From Actinomycetes bacterium (lineage in GTDB: Bacteria > Actinomycetota > Acidimicrobiia > Acidimicrobiales > Palsa-688): DNA of 39,915 bases. Below the pieces are notes generated by a model. That model saw nothing but the letters and a program-made list of their open reading frames with translations. It did not search any database and was not told the DNA's origin. Made by a program: the position numbers and the translations under genes. Location of the stretch: positions 10,651-50,565 of the forward strand of contig JAJZNG010000126.1 in the NCBI GenBank assembly GCA_021847945.1, read 5' to 3'. Positions 1-8,943 of the stretch are shown here, in pieces. Each line of letters begins with the position of its first letter. Within the stretch, counting starts at the first letter, position 1.

Positions 1-786
1 GACGGCCACGGGGAATCCCTCCCCGTGAGCCTCTGTGATCGCCTTCCCCAACCCGCCGAGCCGCCCGGGCTGCGGCATCAACTTGACCGGGCCGACCGAT
101 AGTCTCCCCGACCCTGCCCCAGGCGGGCCGGCTACAACTGACGCGTAGGGCGGGACCTCGTGCATGTGTTCGACGCCGATCATCATCTCTACCTGCTGCA
201 CGACGACCCCTTCGGCGCACCATCTCGCCATCAAGTCGAGCTCGCCCGGGCCGTTCGTGTGTGTTGCGTCCACGAATGCCCCTATTCCTGCGGCCGCCCA
301 CTTCCTGCTCAGAGACATCGCCGCCGAAGCAAACGCTGCGGTGTCCAACGGTGGTGTCCCGGCGAGGATCTCGTGACCGTCGAATATGACGCCGTCGGGA
401 TGATCCTCCCGGTCGAACCGGCGAAGAGCCGCCGAGTTGAGCACCGCGACATGGCCGCTTCGATGGTGCAGGATCACGGGAACATCTTCAGCACCTCGTG
501 ATCGGCAGACCCCGTCGAGGTCCCAGCGCGTGGGGTGGCTTGGTTGTGCCATGAGCGCCTCGTCGTAACCCCAGGCGCGCACCCAGCCCGCCGGTGATCT
601 CCCTACGGTTCGGTCTATCCCCTCCCCCAGCCGGCCGAGCAGCTCGGGCAGCGAGATACAGGCCGACACGTCGACGGACAGCCCGGCTGCGACTGACCCC
701 ATGAAGTGCACGTGGTGATCGACGTAGGCGCCTCTGGTCCCGGTTCCCGGAAAACCTGTTAAAGGGCCAGACGACCTAGTTCCCAC
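1..786 (-). CDS. Amidohydrolase family 3 (YtcJ-like), C-terminal part runs off the left edge; putative GTG start at 786
   Basis: Own reverse-strand translation is open for 262 codons from GTG 786 to position 1: VGTRSSGPLTGFPGTGTRGAYVDHHVHFMG...GWVRAWGYDEAL...PVILHHRSGHVAVLNSAALRRFD...HPDGVIFDGHE; metal-site-like DHHVHF and RHRSGH-like motif. Not in the ORF track. Confidence 0.8.
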   Translation of the reverse strand, partial: MGTRSSGPLTGFPGTGTRGAYVDHHVHFMGSVAAGLSVDVSACISLPELLGRLGEGIDRTVGRSPAGWVRAWGYDEALMAQPSHPTRWDLDGVCRSRGAEDVPVILHHRSGHVAVLNSAALRRFDREDHPDGVIFDGHEILAGTPPLDTAAFASAAMSLSRKWAAAGIGAFVDATHTNGPGELDLMARWCAEGVVVQQVEMMIGVEHMHEVPPYASVVAGPPGAGSGRLSVGPVKLMPQPGRLGGLGKAITEAHGEGFPVAV

Positions 787-803
787 TGTCGGGAGAGGAT
801 AAC

Positions 804-837
804 AGCCAGCTCAAAGCCGAGAGCCAGCTCAAAGCCG
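804..837. repeat. Short tandem repeat, 16 bp identical, period 18 bp (agccagctcaaagccg x2)
   Basis: Direct reading: agccagctcaaagccg-ag-agccagctcaaagccg, followed by a partial third unit gcagccagcc. Confidence 0.9.
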
Positions 838-1055
838 GCAGCCAGCCCGGCCGACAGTCGTCGTGCCAGCACTGGCATCGAGGCGGGTATGGTGAAGTGA
901 GAGATCGAATATGGAACTGCCGAGGGCAGGCGCACCTGGGTCTTGTTGGAGGATAATGAGAGCCGGCACGGTCCGAGCGGCCGGCTGGACACAGTCGAAA
1001 TGGATGCAGACACAGAGTATAAAGACGCCAAGAAGATGAAGTCGGGTTACACGAA

Positions 1056-2147
1056 ATGCTGAGCGGCGCAAGGTTTGCCGCTGTAGCGCTGGCTCTCGGG
1101 GCGGCAGCCTCTTTCGCGGTCTCGAACGTGACGCAGATGTCGGCGATAGCCCGACAGCCCTATCCGGCGGGCAGCGACCTCGACCAGGGTGCCTCGCCCG
1201 CAGACGAGCATGAACCCGACGCGGCCGGCAACGGGACCGGCACCTCAGAGTTGGGGCTCTCAGAGTTGGGGCTCTCAGAGTCCGACCGTTCGAAGCGCAC
1301 GTCCAAGACGATCGACGGGGGCCTGCTAGTACGTGTAGGGCGGGACCCTTTGTGGTTGCTCGGGCTGGTCGCTTCGATAGCCGGCTTCGCCATGGAGGCT
1401 ACTGCCCTGTCGATCGCTCCCGTCGTGCTGGTCCAGCCCCTGATAGTGGCGGAACTGGCTTTCGCGATACCCCTGGCCGCGTTCATCGCCAAGCACCCTC
1501 TCGGCAAAGCGGAGTGGACCGGGATCGCTCTGGTTAGCAGCGGTCTGCTGGCGCTTTTGATCGTGGTCCACCCTTCGAACACGCCGATTTCCGCTCCCCC
1601 GGAACGCTGGCTTTTGCTGTTTGGGTCGGTGGCAGCGGTGGTTTTGGGGCTCCTGGCGGTGTCGAGACGGACGGGCGCGATCGCCAGGACCAGCCTCCTC
1701 GCCGGCGCCGCCGGTGTTACGTTCGGCCTCCTTTCGATCATCACCAAGGCGACGACCCACCAGCTGGCAGTTCACGGGATCGGCTTCCTCGGCACCTGGC
1801 AGCCGTGGGTGCTCGCCGCCCTTGGGATCGCGGGCATGACATTGACCGTCAACACCTACCAGTCGGGTCCCCTGGCGGTGTCGCTGCCGCTGCTCGACGT
1901 CGGCGAGCCGATAGCAGCCTCGCTGATAGCCACCGTGGTCTTCGGGGAGAGCCTCGGCCAGATCGGGGTAACCGGCGACGCAATCCTGGCGGCCGGTATA
2001 GCTGCGATAGTCGGCGGTGTCGCCTCGCTTGACCACTCTCCACTGGTTCGTAACCACGTCGAAGCCTCCGCAACGCAGGATCGTCGCTATGGACAGCCCG
2101 CCGACGACCAGCCGGTCCAGTGCGCCCGGCGTACGCCCCCCAGTTGA
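1056..2147 (+). CDS. DMT/EamA-like multi-pass membrane transporter
   Basis: ORF 363 aa with repeated hydrophobic helices; SIAPVVLVQPLIVAELAFAIPLAAFI and PLAVSLPLLDVGEPIAASLIATVVFGE typical of DMT proteins. Confidence 0.75.
   Translation: MLSGARFAAVALALGAAASFAVSNVTQMSAIARQPYPAGSDLDQGASPADEHEPDAAGNGTGTSELGLSELGLSESDRSKRTSKTIDGGLLVRVGRDPLWLLGLVASIAGFAMEATALSIAPVVLVQPLIVAELAFAIPLAAFIAKHPLGKAEWTGIALVSSGLLALLIVVHPSNTPISAPPERWLLLFGSVAAVVLGLLAVSRRTGAIARTSLLAGAAGVTFGLLSIITKATTHQLAVHGIGFLGTWQPWVLAALGIAGMTLTVNTYQSGPLAVSLPLLDVGEPIAASLIATVVFGESLGQIGVTGDAILAAGIAAIVGGVASLDHSPLVRNHVEASATQDRRYGQPADDQPVQCARRTPPS
1244..1280. repeat. 15-bp tandem repeat (ctcagagttggggct x2 plus partial third) encoding SELGL-SELGL-SES
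   Basis: Direct reading, perfect copies at 1244-1258 and 1259-1273. Confidence 0.95.
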
Positions 2148-2168
2148 GGGCCAGATCAGGCCGTGCGC

Positions 2169-3017
2169 TCAGGTAGTCTCCGCGACGAAGTCGATGAGGG
2201 ATTCCACAGCGCCGACGAGTGCTGGTTCCAAGTCGGCGTAGGTTCGCACCTGGGAAAGCAGGCGACGCCACAGCCTACCGGGATCCGACTCGCCCATGGC
2301 CTCACAGATCCCTTCCTTCCAGGATCGCCCGCGGGGTATTGCAGGCCAGCTCTCCAGCCCGACGACGTGGGGACGGATGGCCTGCCAGACATCCACGTAG
2401 GGCGTCCCTCGTATGAGCACGTGCGGACCCTGCAGGCGCTGGGCGATCCTGGACTCCTTGCTGGCGTCCACCAGGTGATCCACGAGAACTCCGAGGCGTG
2501 CGTCGCTCGCCGGCCCGAAAACTTCGATGAACTCCTCAAGGTGGTCGATGCCGTCCAGTCGTTCGACGACGATCCCCTCCACTCTAAGGTCGTCTCCCCA
2601 GACTTTCTCCACCAGCTCCGCGTCGTGGATCCCCTCGACGAGAACCCGGCTCTGCCTGGCGACACGGGCTCGCAGGGGGCCTGCGTCGATCGACCCTGAC
2701 GCCGTCCGGCGCAACGCCGATCCGCCCGAAGCGCCACCAGAGCGGGCAGCTGCGGGGGGCATGACCAAGGTGACGGTCTCGTCGCCCAGGCGGAACGAAG
2801 CTTTGTGCATGCTGAACAGTCTCTCCAGACCGGTGTTGGGAGACCGCAGCACGACGGCCCCCTGATCGAAGCCGACCACCACGCCGGTGAAGCGGGACCC
2901 GAGGTGGGTGACGGTCAGACCGGTCACGGCCGCTACCTCCCGGTACTCGCGGCCTCTGCGCCACTCGCCGTCTATGGACCCAGATAGGATCCCTCTTCCC
3001 AGGTTTCTTTCCGGCAC
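2169..3017 (-). CDS. DUF3097 family protein (actinobacterial)
   Basis: ORF 282 aa with RVLVEGIHDAELVEKVWGDDLRVEGIVVERLDGIDHL and HVLIRGTPYVDVWQAIRP, recognised as DUF3097-type. Confidence 0.8.
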   Translation of the reverse strand: MPERNLGRGILSGSIDGEWRRGREYREVAAVTGLTVTHLGSRFTGVVVGFDQGAVVLRSPNTGLERLFSMHKASFRLGDETVTLVMPPAAARSGGASGGSALRRTASGSIDAGPLRARVARQSRVLVEGIHDAELVEKVWGDDLRVEGIVVERLDGIDHLEEFIEVFGPASDARLGVLVDHLVDASKESRIAQRLQGPHVLIRGTPYVDVWQAIRPHVVGLESWPAIPRGRSWKEGICEAMGESDPGRLWRRLLSQVRTYADLEPALVGAVESLIDFVAETT

Positions 3018-3094
3018 GGCCTCACAGGCTACCGCCGGGCTACCGTTGCAGTGACCCAGGGCTGGGGTCCCTCAACTAGGGCGAGCGGGCCTTG

Positions 3095-4279
3095 CTATCC
3101 GGCTGGATCGCGGGGGAGTCCGAGCACGAGCTCGGCGACGATGTTGCGCTGTACCGCCCAAGTTCCCCCTCCAATGGTGAGCGCCGGAGAGAAGGTCCAA
3201 CCGTAGTGCCACACGGGGTCGACGCCGTCGAGGCGCCCGACAGTCGACTTGATCTCCGTGGGACCGGCACGCCGGCGTTGCGGGACCGGACCCGAAGGCC
3301 CGGACCCTTGGAGCATCCCCGAGGCGCCGGCGACGGCTTTAGCTAAAGCCATGACCCGCGCTCCGTGCTCGTCGGCGAGAAGCTTCTGTACTGAGGCTTC
3401 CGGGCCGGGTGTCGCCCCTGAGAGACGAGCCGAAAGGGTCCGGTATCGCATGAGGGTGAGAATCTTGCCTTCGGCCCACACTCTCGCCGCCTCCTGGCGC
3501 ATCGAGGGGTCCGCTATGCCTCCGGCGCTGCGGAGCAGGTCCATCAGATCCTCGACGGTCGGCCCGCTTCCCCAAAGCACGCCTCCGCTGGAAAGCGACA
3601 CTCTCTCGTTGGCAAGGGTTGCCTTCGCCAGACGCCAGCCTTCCCCAACCTCGCCTACCAGGCAGTCCGCTGGGAGCCTTGCATCGGAGAAGAAAACCTG
3701 GTTGAAAGAGTGTGCGCCCGTCATGTCCACTATCGGCGACATGGTGATCCCCGGCGTGTCCATCGGGCAGATGAAGTACGAGATGCCTCTGCGCTTCGGT
3801 GCGTCCGGGTCGGTCCGGGCCAGGAGGATGCCGAACGCTGAGCGGTGCGCGCCGCTGGTCCTGATCTTCGAACCGTTGATCTCCCACTTGTCCCCGTCGC
3901 GTTGCGCGGTGGTGCGCAGCGACGCCAGGTCGGAGCCGGCGTCGGGCTCACTGAACAGCTGGCACCATGTCTCCTCGCCCGACAGCGCAGGCCAGAGGTA
4001 GCGCTGCTTTTGGGCTTGGGTGCCAGCGAGCAGGATCGTCGGCGCCGCCCAGCCGATCCCGATCGGGTTGGATGGACGCGAAACCCCTGCCCGTTCGAGC
4101 TCTTCGTCGACTACCAGCTGGTAGATGGGATCCGCGTCGTGCCCGTAGGGGGCGGGCCAGTGCGGAACGACCCAGCCACCTTCGGCCAGGTCCCTTCCGG
4201 TCGGGTGCGGGTTCTCGCTCAGCCAGGTGCGGATCACCGCCCTTCGCGGGTCATCCTCCCGGGCCAGGTCGAAGTCCAT
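3095..4279 (-). CDS. Acyl-CoA dehydrogenase (FadE-like)
   Basis: WCQLFSEPDAGSDLASLRTTAQRDGDKWEINGSKIRTSGAHRSAFGILLART; C-terminal QRNIVAELVLGLPRDP. Confidence 0.92.
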   Translation of the reverse strand: MDFDLAREDDPRRAVIRTWLSENPHPTGRDLAEGGWVVPHWPAPYGHDADPIYQLVVDEELERAGVSRPSNPIGIGWAAPTILLAGTQAQKQRYLWPALSGEETWCQLFSEPDAGSDLASLRTTAQRDGDKWEINGSKIRTSGAHRSAFGILLARTDPDAPKRRGISYFICPMDTPGITMSPIVDMTGAHSFNQVFFSDARLPADCLVGEVGEGWRLAKATLANERVSLSSGGVLWGSGPTVEDLMDLLRSAGGIADPSMRQEAARVWAEGKILTLMRYRTLSARLSGATPGPEASVQKLLADEHGARVMALAKAVAGASGMLQGSGPSGPVPQRRRAGPTEIKSTVGRLDGVDPVWHYGWTFSPALTIGGGTWAVQRNIVAELVLGLPRDPAG

Positions 4280-4433
4280 TACGTGTCGCCTCCAAGCCGC
4301 TCTGTGTCAACCGGGGCTGCGTTTGCGCCGGGCGGTTCGCGTAGTTATGTTGCAGGACGAGCCACGTCAAGTCAAGTTCGTAACGCTGGCCGCTCAGCCG
4401 GCAGAGCCCGAAACCCTGGGGGTCGTCGAAAAA

Positions 4434-5261
4434 ATGGGGGATGATCAGATGCACTCGCCGTCGAGGTCGCTAAGCGAACTTTTCGCGGACCTGGAGGCCG
4501 AGCAGGCCGACCTAGACGCCCTGCTGTCGGCGACGAAGCCCCAAGACTGGTCCCGGCCGACGCCGGCGGTTGGCTGGGACGTGCGCGACAGCCTGAGCCA
4601 CCTGTGCTTCTTCGAAGAGGCGGCCGTGGCGTCGCTCAGCGACCCCGCCCGCTTTGTGGCCCAGCGCGACGAGCTTTACGCCAGCATGGCGTCGTCGCTT
4701 CAGTCAGGTTCGGCCACCCCCGACGTTGCCCTCGGCCGCCAGATCGGGGACCCGGTGGCGCTGCTCGAACGTTGGAGGACGGCCAGGGCCTCCTACGCCG
4801 ACGCCGCTGCGAGCGCGGATCCCAAAGTGCGCGTCGAATGGTACGGGCCGTCGATGAGCCTCGCGAGCTTCACCACCGCCAGGTTGATGGAGGCGTGGGC
4901 CCACGGGGTCGACATTAAAGACGCCGTCGGAGTCGCCTTGGTAGCCAGCCGGCGACTCCGTCACATCTGCCATATCGGCTTCTCGGCCCGGGCCTACAGT
5001 TTCGCGTCCCACGGCGTCGACGACCCGGGAGACCCTGTCCGTCTGGTGGTGGAATCCCCAGACGGGGACGTGTGGACCTGGGGACCCGCAGACGCGACGG
5101 ACGTGATCAGCGGGCCCGCGCTCGACGTGGCCCTCGTGTTCACCCAGCGACGCCATCGAAGCCGCACGCTCGTAAGGACGCAAGGGCCGACAGCGGAGCT
5201 TTGGCTTTCGATCGCCCAGGCTTTCGCTGGGCCCGGCACCGTCACCGACCCGCAACGCTAG
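4434..5261 (+). CDS. TIGR03084 family protein (DinB/maleylpyruvate isomerase-like fold)
   Basis: ORF with DLEAEQADLDALLSATKPQDWSRPTPAVGWDVRDSLSHLCFFEEAA...MSLASFTTARLMEAWAHGVDI; starts at ATG 4434 or 4449, the upstream part of the ORF-track entry is probably untranslated. Confidence 0.75.
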   Translation: MGDDQMHSPSRSLSELFADLEAEQADLDALLSATKPQDWSRPTPAVGWDVRDSLSHLCFFEEAAVASLSDPARFVAQRDELYASMASSLQSGSATPDVALGRQIGDPVALLERWRTARASYADAAASADPKVRVEWYGPSMSLASFTTARLMEAWAHGVDIKDAVGVALVASRRLRHICHIGFSARAYSFASHGVDDPGDPVRLVVESPDGDVWTWGPADATDVISGPALDVALVFTQRRHRSRTLVRTQGPTAELWLSIAQAFAGPGTVTDPQR

Positions 5262-5278
5262 GAAGAGACCGCCACAAG

Positions 5279-6922
5279 ATGCCAGGGTTAGCACTCCAAA
5301 GCAGCGTGGACACGAACGGCGAGGACTTCGCCAGCCGCAGGGACGCCATGCTCGAAAAGCTCTCCGAGCTCGGACGCCTCGCAGAGTCCGCCGCCGCAGG
5401 CGGCGGGGCTAAGGCCACCGAGCGGCTGCGTTCCCGGGGGAAGATGCCTATACGGGAACGGATCTCCTATCTGATCGACAGGGACTCCCCCTTCTTGGAG
5501 ATCAGCCCACTGGCCGGTTACATGACCGACTACGCCGTGGGTGGCGGGATGGTCCTTGGGATCGGGGTCGTCGAGGGAACCGAGTGCGTGATAATCGGCA
5601 ACGACCCGACTGACCTGGGCGGTGCCATGACGGCCGTGTCGATCAGGAAGCTGATGAGAGCGCTTGAGATAGCACGGCTCAACCGGATGCCTTACATCCA
5701 GCTCGTGGAGTCCGCTGGAGGAGACCTTCGTGGACTCTCCGACGGCGACGACCCCGAGGCGGTGATGCGCCGCAACCTCACCCATTTCGCCGAGAGCGGG
5801 CGCATGTTCCACGACATAACCGAGCTCTCCGCTCTCGGAGTCCCGACCGTGTCGATCGTGTTCGGCAGCTCGACCGCCGGCGGCGCCTACCAGCCCGGAC
5901 TGTCCGACTACAACATCTTCGTTGAGGGCCACGCCAAGGTGTTCCTGGGGGGACCTCCCCTCGTGAGGATGGCCACCGGCGAGATCTCCGCTGACGAGGA
6001 GCTCGGTGGCGCGGCGATGCACGCGTCGGTTAGCGGGCTCGCCGACTACCTGGCCGTCGACGAGATGGACGCCATCCGCACCGCCCGCGCCGTCATAAGC
6101 CACCTCCACTGGCGCAAAGCCGGGCCCGGACCGTTGACAGGCGACCCGGAGCCGCCTCTGTTCGACCCCGACGAGCTGCTCGGCCTGATGCCGGCGGATC
6201 TCCGCCAGCCAGTCGAGGTGCGAGACGTCATCGCACGCATCGTCGACGGCAGCCGCTTCGAGGAGTTCAAAGCCTCCTACGGTTCTACTCTCGTCACCGG
6301 CTGGGCCGAGATCGGCGGGTTCGCCGTGGGGATACTGGCGAACAACGGCGTGCTGTTCTCCGAGTCAGCTCAAAAGGCAGCGCAGTTCATACAACTCGCT
6401 AACCAGTGCTCCACCCCGCTGGTCTTCTTGCAGCACATCACCGGCTACATGGTCGGCAGGGACTACGAGCGTGGAGGCATAGTCAAGCACGGAAGCCAGA
6501 TGATCAACGCGCTGTCCAACTCGACCGTACCGCACATCACTGTCATTCTCGGTGCCAGCTACGGGGCTGGTAACTACGGGATGGGGGGCAGAGCGTTCGA
6601 CACCAGGTTCGTATTTCTGTGGCCGACCGCCAAGATAGCGATCATGGGACCCAAGCAGATGGCAGGTGTCATGTCTATAGTGAGACGCGAGCAGGCCGCC
6701 CGGCGCAACTTCGAACTGGACGAGGACTCCGAACGAGCGCGATCCGAGGCCGTCGAGGCTTTCGCCGAAGCACAGTCGCTTGGTCTTTACGCTACCGGCC
6801 GGGTAGCCGACGACGGGATCATCGACCCCCGTGACACCAGAACGGTGCTCACGATCGCCTTGTCAGCTTGCCACAGCGCCCAGGTCAAAGGTGCGCCAGG
6901 ATACGGGGTGTTCCGGCTGTGA
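5279..6922 (+). CDS. Acyl-CoA carboxylase, carboxyltransferase (beta) subunit
   Basis: RERISYLIDRDSPFLEISPLAGY...CVIIGNDPTDLGGAMT...VFLGGPPLVRMATGEISADEELGGAAMHASVSGLADY...GASYGAGNYGMGGRAF. Confidence 0.93.
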   Translation: MPGLALQSSVDTNGEDFASRRDAMLEKLSELGRLAESAAAGGGAKATERLRSRGKMPIRERISYLIDRDSPFLEISPLAGYMTDYAVGGGMVLGIGVVEGTECVIIGNDPTDLGGAMTAVSIRKLMRALEIARLNRMPYIQLVESAGGDLRGLSDGDDPEAVMRRNLTHFAESGRMFHDITELSALGVPTVSIVFGSSTAGGAYQPGLSDYNIFVEGHAKVFLGGPPLVRMATGEISADEELGGAAMHASVSGLADYLAVDEMDAIRTARAVISHLHWRKAGPGPLTGDPEPPLFDPDELLGLMPADLRQPVEVRDVIARIVDGSRFEEFKASYGSTLVTGWAEIGGFAVGILANNGVLFSESAQKAAQFIQLANQCSTPLVFLQHITGYMVGRDYERGGIVKHGSQMINALSNSTVPHITVILGASYGAGNYGMGGRAFDTRFVFLWPTAKIAIMGPKQMAGVMSIVRREQAARRNFELDEDSERARSEAVEAFAEAQSLGLYATGRVADDGIIDPRDTRTVLTIALSACHSAQVKGAPGYGVFRL

Positions 6923-8943
6923 TCGCCAGGCTCGCAATCGCCAACCGGGGGGAGATAGCCCGCCGGATCATCAGGACAGCCACTTCGATGGGTATCGAGA
7001 CCGTGGCGATGTACTCGGACACCGACGCCGGCTCCCCCCACGTTCGCGACTCGGACCTGGCAGTCAGACTGACCGGACGGGGCGCATCCGAGACGTACTT
7101 GAACGTCGACGCGGTAGTGGACGCGGCTCTGCGGAGCCGGGCAGACGCCCTGCATCCCGGCTACGGTTTCCTCTCCGAAAACGCGGAGCTAGCCCGTGCC
7201 GCTATCGCCGCCGGCCTCACCTGGGTGGGACCGACGCCCGATGTGATAGCCGCCATGGGCGACAAACTCGCCGCGAAGTCGGCCATGGCAGCCGCGGGGG
7301 TGCCGACGCTTCCCACCTGGACGGCGGACGACCCGGCGGTCGAATTTCCCGTGCTGGTCAAGGCGGCGGCGGGAGGCGGCGGCAAGGGCATGCGCGTAGT
7401 AAGGACACGGCCCGAGCTGCCCGGAGCGATCGAGGCTGCCGCCAGGGAGGCGAACGGCGCGTTCGGCGACCCGACGGTCTTTTTGGAACGCCTGGTGGCA
7501 CGGGCACGTCATATCGAAGTGCAGATCCTCGCCGACTCGCACGGCAACTTCGTGCATCTCTTCGAGCGCGAGTGCTCGCTGCAGCGGCGCCATCAGAAGA
7601 TCGTCGAGGAGTGCCCTTCGAGCGCGCTTGACGACGAGTTGCGTCGGGCTATGGGGGACGCAGCCCTTCGCGGCGCCCGCGCCGTCGGTTACCTGGGAGC
7701 GGGAACGGTGGAGTTCGTCCTAGAAGACGACGGCCGCTTCTGGTTTTTGGAGGTGAACACCCGCATCCAGGTCGAGCATCCTGTCACCGAGGCTGTCACA
7801 GGCGTGGACCTCGTCCGCGAGCAGCTCCTCGTGGCAGCGGGCGAGCCTCTCTCCGTCCGCCAGGAGGACCTGTCGATCCGCGGGCACGCCATAGAAGCGA
7901 GGTTGTACGCCGAGGACCCCGCCAACGACTTCCTGCCCTGCACGGGCGTTGTCGCCGACTTCAGCGTGCCAGCCCGGCCGGCGTTGCGCTGGGAGTCCGG
8001 GGTCGAGCAAGGCTCGGTCGTGGGGATCGACTTCGACCCGATGCTCGCCAAGGTGATCTCCCACGCTCCAAGCCGACTGGAGGCAGCGAGGAGCCTGGCG
8101 CTCGGCCTGTCGCGGGCCAGGCTGCGCGGCGTGGTCACCAACCGCGACTTCCTGGTGGCAGCGCTCAGGTCGACAGCTTTCCTGCGAGGCGACACGACAA
8201 CGGATTTCGTCGACACGGCAGGAGTTCCAAGGCTACGCGACGCTACCGAGGAAGAAGTGGCTGTCGCGGCCGCCGCTGCCGCTCTCGCCGCCCGCCACGC
8301 TCGGCGCTCGACAGCCGGGGTACTGCGCAATGTCCCCGGCGGTTGGCGTAACTCTGTGATGCCGCCCGAGCGGGCGTCGTACCGCCACCGGGGAACGAAC
8401 GTGGAGGTCTGCTACAGCTTCGGGCGTGACGGTTCGGCTACGTTCGTCGTCAACGCTTTGACGCTGCAGCTCTCCGGCGTCGACGTGAGCGCCGCCGAGC
8501 CGGGCCTGGAGGTGACAGTGTCGGTGGGCGGAGACGGCGAGAGGCGCCTGCATGTGCTGGAGGCGCCTCCCAAAGTGTGGGTTCAAAGTGCCGGCGGCGA
8601 CATCGAGCTCGACATCGTGGAACGCTTCTCCGTGGCGGGCTCGCAGAACCCCGAAGGCTCTCTGGTATCTCCGATGCCGGGAAGGGTGGTGCGGGTGTCG
8701 GTAGCGGCGGGCGACGTGGTGGAAGCAGGAACCGAACTGGTGGTGATAGAGGCGATGAAGATGGAGCACAAGCTCACCGCAGCGACTTCGGGCCGAGTGG
8801 GCGAAGTGCTGGTCAGCGCCGGGGACCAGGTTGCGGCCGGCCAGCTCCTAGTCGTCGTGGAGGACGCCCTCCGGGACGGCCCAGACGCCCCGGAGGGGCA
8901 GGCAAAGCCGGAGGGGCAGGCCGAGGCGGAGGGGACACGGTGA
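6919..8943 (+). CDS. Acyl-CoA carboxylase, biotin carboxylase plus biotin carboxyl carrier (alpha) subunit
   Basis: ARLAIANRGEIARRIIRTA; ATP-grasp KAAAGGGGKGMRVV; FLEVNTRIQVEHPVTE; C-terminal biotin motif VIEAMKMEHKL. GTG start overlaps the upstream TGA (GTGA at 6919-6922). Confidence 0.95.
   Translation: MIARLAIANRGEIARRIIRTATSMGIETVAMYSDTDAGSPHVRDSDLAVRLTGRGASETYLNVDAVVDAALRSRADALHPGYGFLSENAELARAAIAAGLTWVGPTPDVIAAMGDKLAAKSAMAAAGVPTLPTWTADDPAVEFPVLVKAAAGGGGKGMRVVRTRPELPGAIEAAAREANGAFGDPTVFLERLVARARHIEVQILADSHGNFVHLFERECSLQRRHQKIVEECPSSALDDELRRAMGDAALRGARAVGYLGAGTVEFVLEDDGRFWFLEVNTRIQVEHPVTEAVTGVDLVREQLLVAAGEPLSVRQEDLSIRGHAIEARLYAEDPANDFLPCTGVVADFSVPARPALRWESGVEQGSVVGIDFDPMLAKVISHAPSRLEAARSLALGLSRARLRGVVTNRDFLVAALRSTAFLRGDTTTDFVDTAGVPRLRDATEEEVAVAAAAAALAARHARRSTAGVLRNVPGGWRNSVMPPERASYRHRGTNVEVCYSFGRDGSATFVVNALTLQLSGVDVSAAEPGLEVTVSVGGDGERRLHVLEAPPKVWVQSAGGDIELDIVERFSVAGSQNPEGSLVSPMPGRVVRVSVAAGDVVEAGTELVVIEAMKMEHKLTAATSGRVGEVLVSAGDQVAAGQLLVVVEDALRDGPDAPEGQAKPEGQAEAEGTR
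8890..8935. repeat. 18-bp period tandem repeat in the 3' end of the biotin carboxylase gene (PEGQAK-PEGQAE)
   Basis: ccggaggggcaggc at 8890-8903 and again at 8908-8921. Confidence 0.9.

Noticed and set aside
5072-5278. N-terminal extension of the carboxyltransferase ORF
   Set aside because: Overlaps the TIGR03084 gene and is Arg-rich junk; ATG 5279 gives the expected N-terminus.
5288-6109. 273-aa minus-strand ORF antisense to the carboxyltransferase gene
   Set aside because: Shadow ORF of a highly conserved coding sequence.
8577-8939. N-terminal extension of the AtuA-like ORF in the ORF track
   Set aside because: Overlaps the biotin carboxyl carrier domain in another frame; GTG 8940 overlapping the upstream stop is the sensible start.
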